Origin: Bactericera cockerelli
Taxonomy: Eukaryota; Arthropoda; Insecta; Hemiptera; Triozidae
Reading direction: 5' to 3'
Assembly (NCBI GenBank): GCA_024516035.1
Contig: CM044965.1
Location: 2,524,146-2,588,145, forward strand
Length of the DNA stretch: 64,000 nt
Part shown: positions 18,119-30,604 of the stretch, in pieces
How positions within the stretch are numbered: the stretch's first letter is position 1
Layout: the number at the start of each line of letters is the position of its first letter
The notes under the pieces: generated by a model
Told to the model about the DNA's origin: nothing
What the model saw: only the letters and a program-made list of their open reading frames with translations
Databases searched by the model: none
Program-made: the position numbers and the translations under genes

Positions 18119-20469
18119 CTTGTCTCTTGTATATTCATATTGTTTAGTCAATATGCAACAGTCGTTGTATTTTACACAAAATAATAATTTATTATAAAAG
18201 AAAACATTAACTTTTTTGTCAAATGATACCAAAACTATTCATTAAAAACAAAAATTACTTTCCACAATATCTGATAGCAATAAATTCACATTTCAAGTAT
18301 TTACCTTTAATTTATTCATATTTAAAATAACAATCAGAAATTAGGTATTTAAATGTGAAAATATTCACACTCAAAACTATAAATAAAAACTAACCATTCT
18401 ATTTTTAAATAAATATTCAAATTTAAAAAAAAACTAACAGTTTAATATTCACAAAATTGTTGCGACCAACAGAACACTTCAAACTAAGAACTGTTTTTTG
18501 TTTATCACTAAACTTCTGATTCCTCCAAAGTAAATGAACCATACAACTCTATGATTGAATCACAAATCAGAGGTAGATGAATCATAATCAGCATAGGTAA
18601 ACATACTAAGTAGGCTAATAATTGTATAACATGCTAGAAGCACTTAGAAGAAATCACACAACTGTGTAATACTGCATAATGCTAAGAAATAAATAGAGCA
18701 AGGTTGGCACCCAAACACTTCTGTACTATCTGACTTGTCAAGATGATAATCTTCTGATTTCAGTTAATCAGAGCAGATGAACTAGATTATTATAACTTCC
18801 AAGAAATTTCTAATGTTAGAAATTGAAAGTATTGTGTTTGTTTTAGTAAACAAAATTTTTTGCTCCAATTTCATTTTTCTTTTATTGCTGGACATTTATT
18901 TCATAACCTCCTGAGCAATTTTTTTTTTTTTTTTTTTAATATCCTAAATAGATATCATTTTCAATATCACTGGTCAAGATTATGCAAAGGCTGCAGTGTG
19001 GAGCTAATTATTTAGTAGAGGAGAACTGGAGCCAATTTTTTTTGGCTTTGGCTCTTTGTCATTTATGTAGAATAGTAATTTTAAGAAATGATGGATTGTT
19101 AAGCTTCCTCAGAAGTTAGCATCAGCTTAGGATATGTATTGTATGAATATTTTTTTTGTACAAATATGAAATCGAAAGTATTCAATTCAAAAGATTCAAT
19201 CTTAATACCATTTAAAAAAAAAAGTAGCTGGGCCCCATAACCACTTTTGCATTACTTCAGGGCACTTCACTTTCACTAGAGGTTGGCAATCTTAGAACCT
19301 ACTTCAGACAATTTATTCTGTTTTCAATATAATAGGTATCAAATAAGCTTAGTGTAATTTCTGGAGCTGGGGGCAGTGCCAGGTTTTTGTGTCAGAATCA
19401 CTTGCACATTTGAATCGGTACATGCAAAAACGACATCAATCACATATTTTTGGAAATGGGGTTTTCATAGATTTGGATCTCGGAAGGTAAACGCACAATT
19501 CTATATCAAAATCAAATCATTCTGCTACTCCCTTCCTATATAAACATGTTTCTATAATTTTTGTTTCATGCAAGAACGACATAGATCCGGGATTGATGCG
19601 GTTCTTGCATGTAATCTGTAGAATTGGTGTATCCTGTCTGTGTGTGTGTGAACAGAATATCTCAAGAACGGTAAGAGCTAGAGACTTGAAATTTAGTATG
19701 AAAATCAATTTTATACACCAGACGTACCACAAAACTTTTGGTTGAAATCGGCCGCAAAATGCGGCCGCAGGCCCGGAAATATTGCCCGCAAGCGCCGGTT
19801 CTATGAATTGGTTAAAGATACAAAAAAAGTTAGAGAACAACATTTTCTTAGATTAAAAAAATAATAGGGGTCTCTTCATATCATTTGTTTGATATTTTGA
19901 ACTTATCTGACCTCGGCTCAAATTTACCGGTATCTTGGGGGGGACCCGCTTTGACTAACTTTTTTATTATTCATCCTAGATGGGGATTGTGACATATATC
20001 AAATCCAATGATTTTGAGGTGCTGATTACAAATTTGGCATTGATTTACAGCTGTTACCTTTGAGTCACGAGTGGCGGAGTTCAACTTCTTTTTGGGGATA
20101 AGAAAAAGTCGTGTGATGTTTACACCAGATTTCTTTTTATATATATAATTTTTAAGATTCATATTTTTTTTTTGTTTGTTTGAAATAACAATAAAATTCG
20201 AAGTGTACGTGTGTTATCATTTATAATATTTTCGATATTTGCAAAAACAGCATCATTCCACGACCTTTGAATGGCTATTTCTTTGAAATGGCACTACATA
20301 TCTGACCAAAAATTATATAGAATGGTTTTTTTTGGCAAGTCCTTACGATTACACATTTTTTCTTTTTTTTCTTATGGACAAAGAATGAATAGAAAAGTTT
20401 TTTTTGATATTCCAAAAGTTTACTCTTTTGGAATGATGTTGTTTTTGCATGTACCGATTCATTTATATT
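18119..20469. other. RNF146 first intron: AT-rich, no gene seen
   Basis: This stretch holds AT-rich DNA and dispersed repeat pieces. They are the hairpin element end at 18797-18910 ('acttccaagaaatttctaa'), two adjacent NotI-like GCGGCCGC cores near 19755-19768, and 'cgttcttgcatgt' motifs near 19600. I find no open frame with coding character and no RNA gene. Confidence 0.5.
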
Positions 20470-20962
20470 AGGATAGAAAAGCAAATATTCAGTTCATGAA
20501 AAAAATAAGAAAAATACCTACACTGCTGCTTTCCTTACCATGGTTTTGACTAGAATCGGCATCAGCTGATATTGCTGAACTTTGTTCATCCTGCCTGTTA
20601 ACTTCTGCAATTCGTTGAATACGAGAACTTCTCCTTTGATTTGGAACAGACATTTTGGCACCAAATGGATTCCTCAAAGCAGAATTTAATTATCTTGCTG
20701 GTGGCAGAATGTCATGTATGAGCTGTAATGTTCTTTAAAAACAGGATCTTGAGTTAGAATGTCTTTATCACAGAACAGTTGTATAGTACCTGCTTCTTGC
20801 AAACAGGAACTTGCTTGGGTTATTTAAATATCACAAATGTGTTTAGGAATGGGTCATTTTTATAGAATAATTTTTTATTGAAATTGAGGTTCTCAAAATC
20901 ACTTGCAGAATTATAGTAGGATAGAAAAGCAAATATTCAGTTCATGAAAAAAATAAGAAACA
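20470..20962. repeat. 45-bp exact direct repeat flanking RNF146 exon 1
   Basis: Bases 20470-20514 and 20918-20962 are identical ('aggatagaaaagcaaatatt', 'cagttcatgaaaaaaataag'). The 448-bp period contains the first coding exon (20539-20653). This is a direct-repeat structure by inspection, too long to be a transposon target duplication. Confidence 0.85.
20539..20653 (-). CDS. RNF146/Iduna exon 1 with start codon
   Basis: The ATG at 20651-20653 is in a good context (CCAAAATG) and begins 'MSVPNQRRSSRIQRIAEVN'. An upstream in-frame ATG at 20675-20677 is weaker. The donor 'gtaagg' starts at 20538 and leaves phase 1, which joins exactly to the 'AT TAT' start of the exon at 17315 (His-Asp-Tyr). 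The sequence is a basic then Ser-rich disordered leader, as expected ahead of the RING. The assignment rests on phase and spacing rather than similarity. Confidence 0.75.
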
Positions 20963-21477
20963 TAGAGTATGTTTGTTATCAAATGTGTTTACCAGACATT
21001 TCCCTACATACTTGGTGATAACATTTACTGATAACATAATCAGTTAATGAACTGGAAGAACCTAGTTTACTGGTTGTTAAACAGACGGAAAAGATATCTG
21101 AAGGGATACTGTTTGAACTTCGTTGATAGGAAATGAAATGTGGAGCTTGTAGATAAGAAGAACTTCAGAGTGGTTGATGGTTTCAGATTATTCCTGAGAT
21201 GGTCACACTCTATTAGTTTATAACTTCCTCTGGTTCCACTGTAGATTGTTTTTGTTTCAAATACAGGTTCATGAACTCCATATATTTAAAGAGAGAGAGA
21301 CAGGCAGACAGGAAAAAGAAAATTGAAAAGGCCTTTTCTAAAGAAAGTTTTCCACAAAAAATGTTTTGGATTGGATTTTTTTTATCATAACAAAACAGTG
21401 TTGTCGATTGACATCAATTTGAAAATTCCCACATCATAATTTGTATGAAAAATTCCCACAATACTTCGCACCCAACT

Positions 21478-21572
21478 GAGTTGCATCACTGAAGGGGCTC
21501 GTTATACCTCGCTGGACGTTGCTTAACTTCAGTGACTGAATTAGAACTGGTGTATTCAATGTCCCACTCACT
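21478..21572 (-). repeat. 5S rRNA-like SINE head
   Basis: On the minus strand 'cattgaatacaccagttct' and 'cactgaagttaagcaacgt' match nucleotides about 10-60 of 5S rRNA closely, including the internal A box. It is the best-preserved 5S-like head in the window. The C box half is absent, so it is not a 5S gene. Confidence 0.75.
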
Positions 21573-21904
21573 GGCTTAAATTTTCTAGTAAGAATAATTT
21601 GAATTTCTTTATATTTTTTATTATTGGAGTCAGATTCGCTACATTATTCTCAAATGAGGAATTTTAAGAATAATATTTAGCCAGTGTCAGTATACTTACT
21701 TATTTCCGTGTCCATGTGTAATGTCATGGTGGTGGAAGGATTGATATGGATGAACCCTTTGGACGCCCAATACCAGTGTTCTGGGCTCCTTCCGTGTCCA
21801 GTGTGTAGTATACGTGTAGTGTGTTGAAAATTTGCATTTAAAATTGAGAATTTTAAAAATATTTCTTAAATGTGGTAGGTATTTCAAAATTCAACGAACT
21901 TTCA

Positions 21905-22020
21905 AACTTGATGTGGAATAGTGATTCTTATAGGATCACTGAAGCTAAGCAAAATGCAGTAACTAATACCGCATCGTGATATGACCATGCAGTTGAAAGC
22001 GAAGTAAAGCAAAAAAGAAG
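21905..22020 (+). repeat. 5S-headed SINE, shortened copy
   Basis: 'gatcactgaagctaagcaaa' (5S A-box region) is followed by 'catcgtgatatgaccatgca', which is the body end shared with 4283. Bases 20963-21477 and 21573-21904 are AT-rich with no gene. Confidence 0.65.
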
Positions 22021-22074
22021 AAGAAGAATATTTTACAGTCACAGTTCCACTGTTTTCTACATTGTTGGCAAATC

Positions 22075-22787
22075 TATATCTATAAAAGAAAGCTGTCTGT
22101 ATGTGTGTATGTATGTATGTGTGTATGTATGTATGTATGTATGTGTGTATGTATGTTCTTTATACAAATCCACACCGTTTGACCGAGAAACCTGAAATTT
22201 TGCACATAGGTCCGCTTGGATCAGGAAATTCTTCTAGGCTAGATTATATCTCCCTGAGGTTAAGCTACAATGAGTAAGGATAAAAATGGATGGGTGACGC
22301 AAAAAAATGCACGTTTTTTGACATAAATGACATTTTTTCTCGAAATTTGTCGCGACGACCTATCAACTCAAAGCGAGAAAGTTTTAGGCAAGGGCTTGAG
22401 CTTTCAATTGACATATCGATCGCGAATTTCTGATGAGCCGTTCTTGAGCTACGCCGGGTAAGGTAAAAAAATGGATGGGTAACATGTAAAATATTCACGT
22501 TTTTTGACCTAAATGACATTTTTTCTCGAAATTTGAAGTGACGACCTATCAACTCAGAGCGAGAAAGTTTTAGGCAAGGGTTTAGGCTTTCATTTGACAT
22601 ATTGATCGCGAAATTCTGATGAGCCATTCTTGAGCTACGCCGGGGAAGGCCAGAAAATAGATGGGCGACAAAAAATATTCAGGTTTTTTTATTCAAATAT
22701 TAAAAAAAAATAGTCAAACCTAAATGACATTTTGTGTGTGTGTGTGTGGTGTGTGTGTGTGTATGGTGTGTGTGTGTGTGTGGTTGT

Positions 22788-22819
<32 letters not shown>

Positions 22820-22840
22820 GTGTGTGTGGTGTGTGTGTGT

Positions 22841-22873
<33 letters not shown>

Positions 22874-22964
22874 TGGTGTGGTGTGTGTGTGGTGTGTGGT
22901 GGTGTGTGTGTGGTGTGTGTGTGTGGTGTGTGTGTGGTGTGTGTGTGTGTGTGTGTGTGGTGTG

Positions 22965-22995
<31 letters not shown>

Positions 22996-23190
22996 TGTGT
23001 GTGGTGTGTGGTGTGTGTGGTGTGTGTGTGTGTGTGTGTGTGTGGTGTGGTTGTGTGGTGTGTGGTGTGTGTGTGGTGTGTGTGGTTGTGTGTGGTGTGT
23101 GTGGTGTGTGTGTGTGTGGTGGGTGGGGTGTGTGTGCGTTTGTGTGTTTGATGGGCTGGCGAAGCGGCGGGTGTAACCCGCTAGTTCTTT
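22075..23190. repeat. Dispersed element with long (TG)n/(TGGTG)n array
   Basis: The left end is 'tctataaaagaaagctgtct' plus (GTAT)n, then two tandem ~200-bp units (about 22270-22460 and 22470-22660) with 'cgacctatcaactca.agcg' and 'ttcttgagctacgccggg'. A ~420-bp TG-rich tract follows (22730-23150). The right end is 'ggcgggtgtaacccgctagt'. The whole looks like one inserted repeat family. Very long Val/Cys or His/Thr peptides predicted in the TG tract are artefacts. Confidence 0.75.
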
Positions 23191-23647
23191 TATAGGTTAA
23201 GCTCATTGTTTATCTCTAAAAGTAACCAAACGCATTTTTCTTTCACGAATGACCTTGGAATAAAATGGAAATATTAAATTTGGAAAAAACCTAACCAGGA
23301 TTTTTTTTTTTAGTTAGAAAGAAAAATACGACTTAACACTGCATCGATGTCCATATAATATAATTATGGGATCACTTTCAACGTTGCAATAGTGTTGCAG
23401 CAACCTTCACTCATGATTGAACAACGCTGCAGCAATGTCGACAGCATCGATATTGTAGTACTGCATCAGTGTTGCTGCAATCTTTCTGTGCTATCGGATT
23501 AACAATAGTAAAAATTCTTGCATCCTCTCTTTTGATTCCCGCACTTTGGAACCTTACACTACCCAGGTAGCACATAACCTTGCAGGAAGGCTTGCTTTTA
23601 CACACATTTTTGAAAAAAAAATAACGTAATGTAACTTTGTAATTTTT

Positions 23648-23913
23648 GACATTTTCATGTCTTTGCTCTGGCACATAACCAAAATTATGTGACGAAATTA
23701 TGTAACGAAATTATGTAACGAAATTATGTAACGACATTATGTAACGAAATTATGTAACGAAATTATGTAACGAAATATTAAATTATAAAAAGAGAGAAGA
23801 GAAAAATTATGTGTTATGCGCACAATACGAAATTTGGTCAGTTAAGTTTTAGACCTTGAATAGTAAAGATGAAAATGTCCCAATGGTTGCAGACTCGTAT
23901 GCAAGCGTTTTTG
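23648..23913 (+). repeat. Dispersed 'attatgtaacga' element
   Basis: Same element as 1577-2012: 'gacattttcatgtctttgct', an array of 'attatgtaacga' units, and 'cccaatggttgcagactcg'. It has a single core here. Confidence 0.85.
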
Positions 23914-23925
23914 CGTAGTAGTCAC

Positions 23926-24255
23926 TGTGGCAGAGTGAGTTAGCGCGCTAGGCATTGCACACATGATGACCTGGGTTCGATTCCCAGCGGGGGAGGATTT
24001 TTTTTAGTGCTCTAAACGAGATTTAACCTTTCGTAATTTAACATAGTCACTGTGGCAGAGCGAGTTAGCGCGCTAGGCATTGCACACATGGTGACCTGGG
24101 TTCGATTCCCAGCGGGGGAGGATTTTTTCTGCTCTGTACTTGGATGTTCGGGGTCCACTCATACCTCGTGAGGAAAAATGAGTAGTTACTTGTATGAGTA
24201 ACGACCAGTGGCGGCATTACCAGAGTAAAAAGAAATTAATGTAATAGAATAATTT
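23926..24255 (+). repeat. Two SINE family C copies in tandem
   Basis: Heads start at about 23931 and 24047 ('gtcactgtggcagag.gagt', 'gacctgggttcgattccca'). The first is truncated after 'ggaggatttttttta'; the second has the full body 'cactcatacctcgtgagga'. Bases 24256-25976 are AT-rich with no coding exon I can support. They hold part of a hairpin-element body near 24240-24310 and MITE-like scraps near 25300-25400. Confidence 0.85.
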
Positions 24256-25976
24256 GCTCCGATTTCAATTTTTTTTTTAATTCCGGACCTTTCATAACCT
24301 CCTGTTTTTTGCATAGATATACAAGAGTTTTTGTTCTTACGTACTATTGAAGGTAATAACGGTAGCCAGATTGGATAGTTTGTTATGGAACAGATTTATT
24401 AACCATATACGTTATGACGTCTCCATTACTTATTGCACCATAATGCATCCCTAGTTATATTTTATTTTTATGAAAAGAATACTGAAGTCTGCTTTTGTGC
24501 TGCGCCAATTTCATTTCAATTTTTTATTGGATCTATTGAATATCTGTGGTCACCTGACAAGTTCTAACCTGGCTAAGGGTTATTTAACATGAAGCAAAAA
24601 TCGAAAATGTATGGTGGAGGAATCCACAACACTCATGTGTTCAAAATGACGTGCTGCGCTCTAACGGACTTTAGTGTCAACAAATCAATACCATCATCCT
24701 ACTACGTGCTGCTACCTTGCGGATATATTCATAAACTGAACGATGATTCATGGGAAATTTTGATAAAATCAGCTTTGTTATTATTATTATTATTGATTAT
24801 TTCTGTAGAATTTTATCAGCATTCAGCAATAATAGCAATGGAAAATTTCATGACTCATTACTGGGAAGTGTGAAATTGACCAATGGTCTTTGTGAAAAAT
24901 CAGCTGATAATTTGAGTATATAAACTTGAGATTTTCAAAAATTTGTTCATTTATCTTATTGTGCCTTTCATAAGTTTATTTGTATTCAATATCAATATTA
25001 TCAGTAAACCATTTTCCCTCTTGTTAGCTGTCCATAGTGCCTACAAAAGTGTGGGATCCCTTCATACCTATTATGAATCATTGCTGGGATCCTTACTCAG
25101 ACCTACAGGATTGTGTGTACTTTGGAATCAAAGGATTCATGAATCATGGTGTGTGAAGTACCTTCATACATACTTTTTAGTAAGTGAGTAGTTTATGAAA
25201 GTGTAAGAAAATGATAACAAAGTTGCCATGTTATCAACTAAAGTCCTTTTTGTACAATGGGATTATCTCCAAGGGCTGAATCATAAGCCAGGATTAGATT
25301 TAGGGCAGAAGTAATAGAAGTTTTTGAAAATCAATGCTTAGCAATGACTTGAGTTTTAGAATTTGTCAATTATATTTGCCTTAATCTATGTGGACACCAT
25401 TCTTTAAGGCAGACTATTGGTTGAAACTCCGACTTGATGGTATACGTCTGGCTGCGCTTTACTTTAATCCTGTTTTATAATGCGGCCCTAAGATAAGCCA
25501 GACTGGTCCTCAATTTAGGCTACATTCTGCTGTGATAGGTTGACTCTAACTTGTGGGAGGCTCTGTCTTATCTTAAATGGAATCCTGATTTGTAATTTTG
25601 CCCTTAGCTACAAATTAAGTAGAGCCAATATATCTCATCATGAATATTTTTTTAGAAAGAACCAGTTATCGGGTCCATCATGTTTTTATTTGAGGGCCAT
25701 TCCTTGACCAATTCATACAAAACTTTCTGAGAGTATGATTTGAATGATAAAAAAAAAAACAATTTAGCCTTTGAAATATAAATGTGTGATGTATGTGTGA
25801 GAGTGTGATGGTTTGTCAAAGTGGGCCCACTAGTTATTATCAGATAATATTAAGTAGGTTCCACAAGTGGAAGTAGGATGTCAAAACCAAAAAAACTCAA
25901 AAAAACACTTTTATAGCCCTAATCGGGTAGCATAAATGAAGTGATATTATTATTTTATTTTGTTTGTTTGTTACAG

Positions 25977-26265
25977 ATGCCCTTCAAGGAATGAAACATG
26001 AATGCAGTGTTAACTTCTGCAGTGGCAACACTATCTTCCTTTCAAACAAGATACAATAATATTCACAATGGCCACATCAACAAGTGTAATTAAAAATGAC
26101 ATGGAACTTTCTCACTCTCTTAGAGATGAAATAAGTGATGGGGATGAGAATCTGGATGTTGATGATATCTGTGACTCTTTTTTTGATGATGGGGACAATC
26201 TTTACATTGAAGAAGGTCCATTAGATGAACAATACAAAGATCATGAAGAATCACACAAAGAAAGT
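25977..26265 (+). CDS. Unrecognised large gene, exon A (5' UTR and start)
   Basis: The acceptor 'tttgttacag' (25975-25976) opens an exon whose ATG at 26068-26070 has a good context (CACAATGGCC). Two upstream ATGs (25977, a five-codon uORF, and about 25998) precede it. The 66 encoded residues are acidic, with 'DVDDICDSFFDDGDNLYIEE' as a conserved core, and end in phase 0 at 'gtaagt'. The same core is repeated in exon A' (28734-28888), showing exon duplication. I do not recognise the protein. The gene runs to 38937. A 5' UTR exon must lie upstream but is not identifiable. Confidence 0.7.
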
Positions 26266-26799
26266 GTAAGTATTAAATTACTAAGATAAATTAAATTTCA
26301 AGTACAATATTTTGTGCTGAAACTCAAGGTTTCTTTGCAATTATTGTGGGCAGTGCAGCATTAAAAGAGTATTTATCACTTTTTTAAACAAATTATACAC
26401 TGACTTGCTTAAAAATCTAACCACTTGTATTTGCAAGTGTTTCAAAACATCCTCAGTGTACTGTTTATTTAAAAAAAAATTATCTTATTACTGTAGGTTA
26501 TATTTAAATCAAGATGTACACATGTATTTTGAAGGAAAAACTAAAGATGATTAAAATAAAAATACTTGGAAGATGTATTAAAACACCTGTACCAAATTAT
26601 AATAGGTACATTAATTTCCCATTTTCTTTTTTGAAGTAACAATGATTGCTCCTAAATGATTTTTTCACAAAACTTGATCCTCTATTACTGTCTCTATGCT
26701 CTAAAGAACAATCTCAATGTTATCTACCACCAAAGTTATGTCTTTTCCTGGTGTTTCCAACACCTTTATACATTGAGTTATTTGGCAAGTTGTCAATTT

Positions 26800-27113
26800 T
26801 TTAAATGAATCAGTGTATTATTACTTTCTCTATTATCTGATAATGCTGCCGCTGGTCATTATTCATACAAGTAACTACTCATTTGATGTCACAAATTTGA
26901 GTGGACCCCATACAATTAATAATAATATCACCTTATTTATACTGCCTGGTTAGGACTATTGAGTCCCATTATTCCAGCAGTAAGCCCAAGACGTATTATT
27001 ATGTGTTAAAAATCCCAATTGGGAGGATGACTTGTCATGTCCCGGCTGGGTTCCAAACCTGCGATTTCTGGATTACCAGTCAGACGCCTTGATCACTGAG
27101 CTACCAGTACAGA
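26800..27113 (-). repeat. SINE family C fragment and SINE family B copy
   Basis: 26820-26910 carries the family C body ('gctgccgctggtcattattc'). 26915-27113 is a family B SINE ('ttatactgcctggttaggac', head 'gatcactgagctaccagta'). Both lie in the intron between exons A and B and are absent from the duplicated intron 28889-29261. Confidence 0.75.
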
Positions 27114-27239
27114 CAAATTACTTTCCTGGTGGAATTGTTACAGTATTTTATAATTTGTGGAGTAAAAGGTTGTCATAATTATCATGTTATTCTTAATAGT
27201 CATTCAGTTTTTCTTGTATATAAGGTAAAAAAAAACACT

Positions 27240-27920
27240 GCCAATTATGGACACAATACTTCCTCGTGATTGCTTCACATTGTAAACACGTGCCAATTTT
27301 GAGATTTTATAGAAAATTACTTGTATCTCCAAAACGGCTCAACCGATTTTCTTCAAATTTGTTTTATATGGTAGAATATCGTTTTTTCTACATTCTAAAT
27401 TCAACAAAAAATTCTGTATCGGCAAGTCGTGGTCCTTATTTTTTTACTTTTTTGTCCAAAATTTCGGATTTTGTTAAATATCAGAGTCAAATTATAATTA
27501 ATTTGAAAATAAATATAAATAACCTATGTAAAACAATAATATGCATATTCTTACAAAATTTCATAGAAATCAGGTGTACCGTTCACGAGATATAAGCGTT
27601 TAAGTAAAAAGTTAGTGGTCAGGCGCATGGTCTCTTTCATCCAGAACCGCTGGTATGAATTCGATAAATTTAAAATGGGACCATCTACAGAATGTCTCCT
27701 AGATGTGTGCAAAATTTCATCAAAATCGGTCGAGTAGTTTCCGAAATTTGCGCGTTACAAGGAATTGTTTTAACAGACCGACAGACGGACACAAAACCAA
27801 ATTTACTCAGTAGGTTATGAAACGTCCAGAAAAAAATTGAAATCGGAGCAAAAAAATATTTTTCTTTACAAAAACGAACACAATAAATCCGATTTCTAAT
27901 ATTAGAAATTTCTTGGAAGT
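27240..27920. mobile_element. Dispersed element with ACTTCC...GGAAGT ends, about 680 bp
   Basis: Starts near 'aatacttcctcgtgattg' and ends 'ttctaatattagaaatttct' plus 'tggaagt'. The interior includes 'cagaccgacagacggacac' and 'ggttatgaaacgtccaga'. The duplicated copy of this intron at 29135-29262 lacks it, and the flanking intron sequences match across the gap, so it is an insertion (or a clean loss in the other copy). The open frame inside shows no known domain. Confidence 0.65.
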
Positions 27921-27989
27921 AAAAATGTTTTACTATAACCAATTAACCACATGTTCAACTTTACAATATCATTTTCTTTTTTATACCAG

Positions 27990-28209
27990 GCCCTGTCCAA
28001 AGCAAAAGAATCACAAAATGAAATCATGCAAGATAGTAGAAAGATAGGTAAGAAAAGAAACTTCCTAGAAATGAATAAAGACTTAGCTACGTTGACACCA
28101 AAAATATTAGAACATGGTGTTGTTAAAGCAAAGAGAAAACCACCTGATGAGAACTTGGAGGATGTGACGATTACACCACTTTGTGATGCTCCGGAGCCAA
28201 CAATTTCTG
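27990..28209 (+). CDS. Unrecognised large gene, exon B
   Basis: Acceptor 'ttttataccag' and donor 'gtaaat', phase 0 to phase 1, 220 bp. It encodes a charged helical stretch beginning 'ALSKAKESQNE' and ending 'DVTITPLCDAPEPTISG'. It is near-identical to exon B' at 29262-29511, which has a 10-residue internal duplication. The function is unknown. Confidence 0.75.
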
Positions 28210-28733
28210 GTAAATAAATATTGCATTGCTACTTATTTATATGTATAAATAATTCAATAATAATAAAAAATAAACAATGGTTTGATTTGGAATTGAATGT
28301 TCAATTATTGAATTATAAATGACTGGTTCTTTATTTTAGGTACTTTTTTCAATTTGTCCTTTCATAGACAAAAAAAATCACAAAGATACTATGAACCATC
28401 TAATATAGGTATTTCTTGTGAATTTAAAAACTTTTATTTAATTAGATTTGCAAGTTGAATCTTGTATAACCTCTGTAGTGCTAAGTCATGGATTGCATAC
28501 TGTGTAAGATAGGGAAAACTGACACTTAGCAATGACTTGAGTTATATAAATTTGTCTATTAATTTTGTCCTGAGGCTTGATAGGCTCTTAAGTTACAAGC
28601 CTAAGATTTAACTTGAAAAAACCAAGTTATCTTGACTTTCTATTAAAAAAGATAAAAAAAACTAATAATAATAATTATTTTAAAAAATCCCATTTTGTAA
28701 ACTAAGGCCTGTCTCATTTCTCCTTATATTCAG

Positions 28734-28888
28734 CAGAGGTTGATGACGGCAAAGGTGATGGGGACAAGAATCTGAAGGTTGATGATATCTGTGACTCTTT
28801 CTTTGATGATGATGATGACAAACTTTACATTGAAGAAGATCCATTAGATGAGCAAAGCAAAGGTCATGAAGAATCACACGAAGAAAGT
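28734..28888 (+). CDS. Unrecognised large gene, exon A' (duplicate of exon A)
   Basis: Acidic exon with 'VDDICDSFFDDDDDKLYIEE', a diverged copy of exon A without a start codon. It enters in phase 1 and leaves in phase 0 at 'gtaagt'. The acceptor is a NAGNAG site ('cagcag' at 28731-28736). Use of the first adds an alanine, use of the second removes it, both in frame. Confidence 0.75.
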
Positions 28889-29261
28889 GTAAGTATTACT
28901 AATATAAATAAAAGTTATAATTAGTTTGGACATCTGGATATGTATATTTTATTCATGTTAACTATGTTGTTTAACTTCTTTTTGTTTCTTATTTATATTG
29001 TTCTAAACTTTGTATTTTAATTTTCACCTGTGTATAAATAGACGTCTTATTTTTAGGTCATATTAGAATGGAAATGTTCTGTAGGAAATCTTAAAAGATG
29101 AATATTATTATTATTATTTTTATTTTTTATCATAAAAAAAGGTCATGATAATTATCATGTTATTCTTAAGAGTGATTGAGTTTCTCTTGCCCATAAGGTA
29201 AAGAAAATGTTTTTCTATAACCTTGTCCAACTTTACAATATCATTTTCTTTTTGGGTCCAG

Positions 29262-29511
29262 GTACTATCCAAAGCAAAAGAATTACAAAAGAAAATCATG
29301 CAAGCAAAAGAATCACAAAATGAAGCCATGCAAGATAGTAGAAAGATAGGGAAGAAAGAAAACTTCCTAGAACTCACCAAAGACTTAGCTACATTGACAC
29401 CAGTCAGATCAAAACATGGTGTTGGTGAATCAAAGAGAAAACCACCTGATGAGAACCTGGAGGATGTGACTATTACACCACTTTGTGATGCTCCGAAGCC
29501 AACAATTTCTG
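29262..29511 (+). CDS. Unrecognised large gene, exon B' (duplicate of exon B)
   Basis: Acceptor 'ttgggtccag', donor 'gtaaatg', phase 0 to phase 1, 250 bp. It matches exon B residue for residue over most of its length. A 30-bp tandem insertion near the start ('AKELQKKIMQ' / 'AKESQNEAMQ') makes it longer. Confidence 0.75.
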
Positions 29512-29639
29512 GTAAATGAATTTTGCATTGCTACTTTTTTAATATGTAGAAATAATTAAAAAAAAAAAAAACAATTATTTGAATTGGAATTGAAAATTCA
29601 ATGATTGAATGAATATCAAAAAATACATTTTTTCTTTGT

Positions 29640-29910
29640 GTTATTATATCACAATTTTAGTGGGCTGTGCAGAATCAAAAGACTTTACCACTGTTTTAAA
29701 CAATATCTTTTATTATTTTTTGCCTATGCCTATCAGCGACCGCCACTAGTCGCTGCATCACATCTAACTAGCTACTCATTTTTCCTCACGAGGTATGAGT
29801 GAACCCCAAATGTTCATGTTTGGAGCAGAAAAATTCCTGTTCTACTGGGGATCAAACCCAGGTCACCATGCGCGTAATGCCTAACTTAATCAAATACTCA
29901 GCCACAGTGA
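29640..29910 (-). repeat. SINE family C
   Basis: Reverse-strand body 'tttcctcacgaggtatgag' and diverged head 'ggtcaccatgcgcgtaatgc'. Lies in the duplicated intron copy only. Confidence 0.75.
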
Positions 29911-30070
29911 CTACTTTTTTTTTTGGCATCGATAGGCAAGGCCATTCCATACAGCCAAAGGGTTCTAATTAATTATAGGTTATTAAAGCCAAATAAAATT
30001 ACAATTAATACATAATAAAAATGAAAACTTACATGTATGTCTGTCTTCCTTACATATACACATACACTCT

Positions 30071-30272
30071 GTCCCTGTAGCTCAGTGGTAAAGACGGCAC
30101 TATGTGAATCCAGAGATTCCAGAGGTCGTGGGTTCGAAACCCAGCCGGGACAAGAGAAGACATCCTCCCATTTGGGATTTTTACCACATAATACTTTGGC
30201 TTACTGCTGGAATATTGGGACTTAATAGTCCTAATCGGGCAGTATAAATAAGGCGATATTATTATTTATTAT
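30071..30272 (+). repeat. SINE family B, full copy
   Basis: Head 30071-30151 with 'gtagctcagtggtaaagac' and 'gtgggttcgaaacccagcc'. The body ends 'gggcagtataaataaggcga' and (ATT)n. Confidence 0.85.
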
Positions 30273-30604
30273 ATTATTATTTTTTATTTATTTATTCATC
30301 ACAATTCGTTATCAAACTCATTTAATTTATGAGGTGACTACTTAATGATTTAATTATAAATTACTGGCTCTTTGTTTTAGTACCTGTTTGAAAAAACTTT
30401 CACAGTAAATAAAAGACATAAATGATATAAACAATCTTATATCAACATTTCTTTATTTGGCTTGCAACTTATCTTGATTCTCTTTTAAAAAAGACTTGAA
30501 AAAGTAATAATATATAAAAAAGAAAATCAGATTTTGGAAACCACAGTCTGACCAATTTTCTCTTCATGTTTATTTATTTATATAAAACAATTATTTATTT
30601 AAAA

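Noticed and set aside
21478..21572. A real 5S rRNA gene
   Set aside because: Only the first half matches. The C box and 3' half are absent, and the same head occurs attached to SINE bodies.
22700..23206. Long Val/Cys and His/Thr peptides on both strands
   Set aside because: They are translations of a TG/GTGG microsatellite, open because the repeat has no stop in several frames.
24589..25191. Two plus-strand open frames (94 and 82 residues) before the unrecognised gene
   Set aside because: No domain, no convincing splice or Kozak context, and ordinary AT-rich composition; not distinguishable from chance.
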